DNA of 33,588 bases from Kineosporia sp. A_224 (GTDB lineage: Bacteria; Actinomycetota; Actinomycetes; Actinomycetales; Kineosporiaceae), in assembly GCF_002198655.1 (NCBI RefSeq), contig NZ_MWLN01000088.1:1-33588 (forward strand). Direction: 5' to 3'. The position numbers and the translations under genes are program-made. This document shows positions 32,281 through 33,588 of the stretch, piece after piece. The notes below the pieces were generated by a model, which had not been told where the DNA came from, did no database searches, and saw only the letters and a list, made by a program, of their open reading frames with translations. Each line of letters opens with the position of its first letter. Positions within the stretch are counted from its first letter, which is position 1.

Positions 32281-33588
32281 GGATCACCTCCGCCTCGTCG
32301 TCCGCCGTCGTGCGCCGAGCGATCACGGCGACCGTCATGAGCCAGGACGCGACCGCGGCCACGAGCAGGACGGCCGCGGCCCGCGCGTCCGGCGCGACGG
32401 TGAGCCGCGGCGCGAGCAGCGGGTCCGGGTCGACGGAGCGGCGGGCGACGAGCACCGCGGCGGCCGTCCCGACGACGGCGAGGACGGCCCCGACGGCGAC
32501 GAGCACCGCCGTCTCGAGGACCCGGGCCCGGCCGACGCCGAGCCGGCCCAGGCCGACCCTGGCGAGCAGCACGTCCTCGGCGCGGCCCTGGACGAGGGTC
32601 CGGTCGACGCCCGCGCAGAGCACGGCGACGGCGATCGCGGCCGCGAGCACCCCGAGCAGGAACCGGTAGCCGGACGTGCGGCGGGCGGCGACCAGGCTCG
32701 GCGTCGCCTCGGCCTGCTCGACGGTGACGACCCGCTGCGCCGTCGCGCCGACCGGGTCGAGGATGCGCTGCAGGCCCGCGACGCCGTCCCGGGACCAGAC
32801 CTCGATCGGCGGGCTGCCGACGTTCCCACGCAGCCGGGGGTCGTCGAGCCCGACGACGGTGAAGAGGGACTCGGCCGGGATCACCGCCATGGTGTCGCGC
32901 GGCGCGAGGCCCGGGAACGCGGCGACGGCACCGACGATCTCCGCGAGGAAGGTGAGGTTGCCCGCCTGGACGACGACCCGGTCGCCAACCCTGGCCCGGG
33001 CCTGACCGACGAGCAGCATCGGGACCGCTGCCGTGTCGCCGGCGAAGTCGAGGGTCTCCTGGCGGGCCGCCTGCTCCCGGGCGAGCAGGTGCAGCCCCTC
33101 CCGGCCCGCGGCCAGCTCCGCCGAGCCGCCCCAGCGCGCGGCGCGCTCGAAGCCGACCGGGTCGACGGCGAGCAGCGCCGGGAGGTCGCCCGTCGTCGTG
33201 AGCAGGCCCTGGCTGCGCCACACGATCGTCGAGCCGTCCGGCACGGGCGGCGTCGTCACCGGCGGCTTCTGCGGGCGGGGCAGGTTCGGGCCCTCGCGGG
33301 GCCGCTCCGGGGCGTCGGGGTCGAGCACCCATGACCCGTCGAGGCATGCCCGGGCCGCGGTGCCGGCGACGACGGCCGCCTTGTCCGCGGCGGCCGCCTC
33401 GACGGCCGCCGAGGTGGTCATCCCGAAGAACAGCAGCCCGAGACCGAAGGCGAAGGCCGTGACGACGGCGGGGCCACCGCCGGCCCCGCGGCCGGAGCGG
33501 CGCAGCGCGAGCAGCACGCCCGCCGGGACCCGGCGCCCGGCTGCTCGCGCGCTCCGCGCAGGCGCTCGGGCCCGGCGAGCCGGGCCCG
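32267..33588 (-). CDS. FtsX-like ABC transporter permease, 5' end outside the window
   Basis: About 440 residues are visible and the frame runs open to the right edge, so the GTG at 33517 is internal. Following a membrane helix (VVTAFAFGLGLLFFGMTTSAAV) is a large extracytoplasmic domain of about 230 residues, which contains VGDRVVVQAGNLTFLAEIVG and a LAPRDTMAVIP stretch. Three helices then follow: FLLGVLAAAIAVAVLCAGV, VLVAVGAVLAVVGTAAAVLVA and VLLVAAVASWLMTVAVIA. This is the MacB/FtsX layout, and probably the second half of a duplicated permease of 800-900 residues. It is served by the two ATPases encoded next. The substrate is unknown. Confidence 0.85.
   Translation of the reverse strand, partial: GPARRARAPARSARAAGRRVPAGVLLALRRSGRGAGGGPAVVTAFAFGLGLLFFGMTTSAAVEAAAADKAAVVAGTAARACLDGSWVLDPDAPERPREGPNLPRPQKPPVTTPPVPDGSTIVWRSQGLLTTTGDLPALLAVDPVGFERAARWGGSAELAAGREGLHLLAREQAARQETLDFAGDTAAVPMLLVGQARARVGDRVVVQAGNLTFLAEIVGAVAAFPGLAPRDTMAVIPAESLFTVVGLDDPRLRGNVGSPPIEVWSRDGVAGLQRILDPVGATAQRVVTVEQAEATPSLVAARRTSGYRFLLGVLAAAIAVAVLCAGVDRTLVQGRAEDVLLARVGLGRLGVGRARVLETAVLVAVGAVLAVVGTAAAVLVARRSVDPDPLLAPRLTVAPDARAAAVLLVAAVASWLMTVAVIARRTTADDEAEVIRDAR

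Noticed and set aside
30230-33334. 1034-residue plus-strand frame
   Set aside because: Antisense of the ABC operon; no motif, biased composition.

Overview
The window is chromosomal DNA from a very high-GC Actinomycetota species. The signs are overwhelming G/C at third codon positions, GTG starts, ATGA/GTGA start-stop overlaps, a maleylpyruvate-isomerase-type (mycothiol-linked) enzyme, a SigE-like ECF sigma factor and a DUF4235 protein. Micrococcales or Kineosporiales-type lineages fit, but the genus cannot be fixed from the sequence. I saw no tRNA, rRNA, transposase, phage gene or CRISPR array, and no gene-free stretch longer than about 235 bases.

Layout. (1) 1-5887, minus strand: an envelope-glycan cluster read right to left as GT2 glycosyltransferase, GT4 glycosyltransferase, Wzx-type flippase, second GT4 glycosyltransferase and a condensation-domain-like acyltransferase. 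The acyltransferase is broken: its N-terminal half lies on the minus strand and its C-terminal half on the plus strand, meeting at a near-palindrome (640-657). The GT4 gene before it has no stop codon in its frame. (2) 6123-7707, plus: ECF sigma factor and a membrane-anchored GerMN-domain protein. (3) 7751-11100, minus: ykoE-ykoD-ecfT, an ECF importer for thiamine or its precursor HMP, behind a TPP riboswitch and a hairpin that covers the ykoE ribosome-binding site. (4) 11166-12882: a 48-residue membrane peptide, DUF4235, an unknown 162-residue protein and a short-chain dehydrogenase. (5) 13006-14199 and 19216-25241: histidine utilisation. hutH-hutU-M20 hydrolase-hutF form one minus-strand operon; hutI stands 5 kb away, separated by mmuM, an LLM oxidoreductase-MFS-TetR operon and an alkA-type glycosylase. 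(6) 25330-27139: a two-component system. (7) 27283-29187: a membrane protein, a cold-shock protein with a structured leader and strong terminator, and another membrane protein. (8) 29207-33588, minus: an FtsX-type permease cut by the window edge, two ABC ATPases (one with an AbrB-like C-terminal domain), a permuted papain-fold hydrolase and the mycothiol-type enzyme.

How the parts work together. HutH, HutU, HutI and HutF take histidine to N-formylglutamate. No classical HutG is present, and the M20 amidohydrolase between hutU and hutF is the natural candidate for the last step. A palindrome in front of hutH resembles the actinobacterial HutR operator. The TetR gene faces a perfect 24-bp palindrome that probably controls its own operon. 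The most unusual points are the split acyltransferase, the 61-bp palindromic element at the 5' end of the flippase gene, the ABC-AbrB fusion, and the unassigned last step of the histidine pathway.
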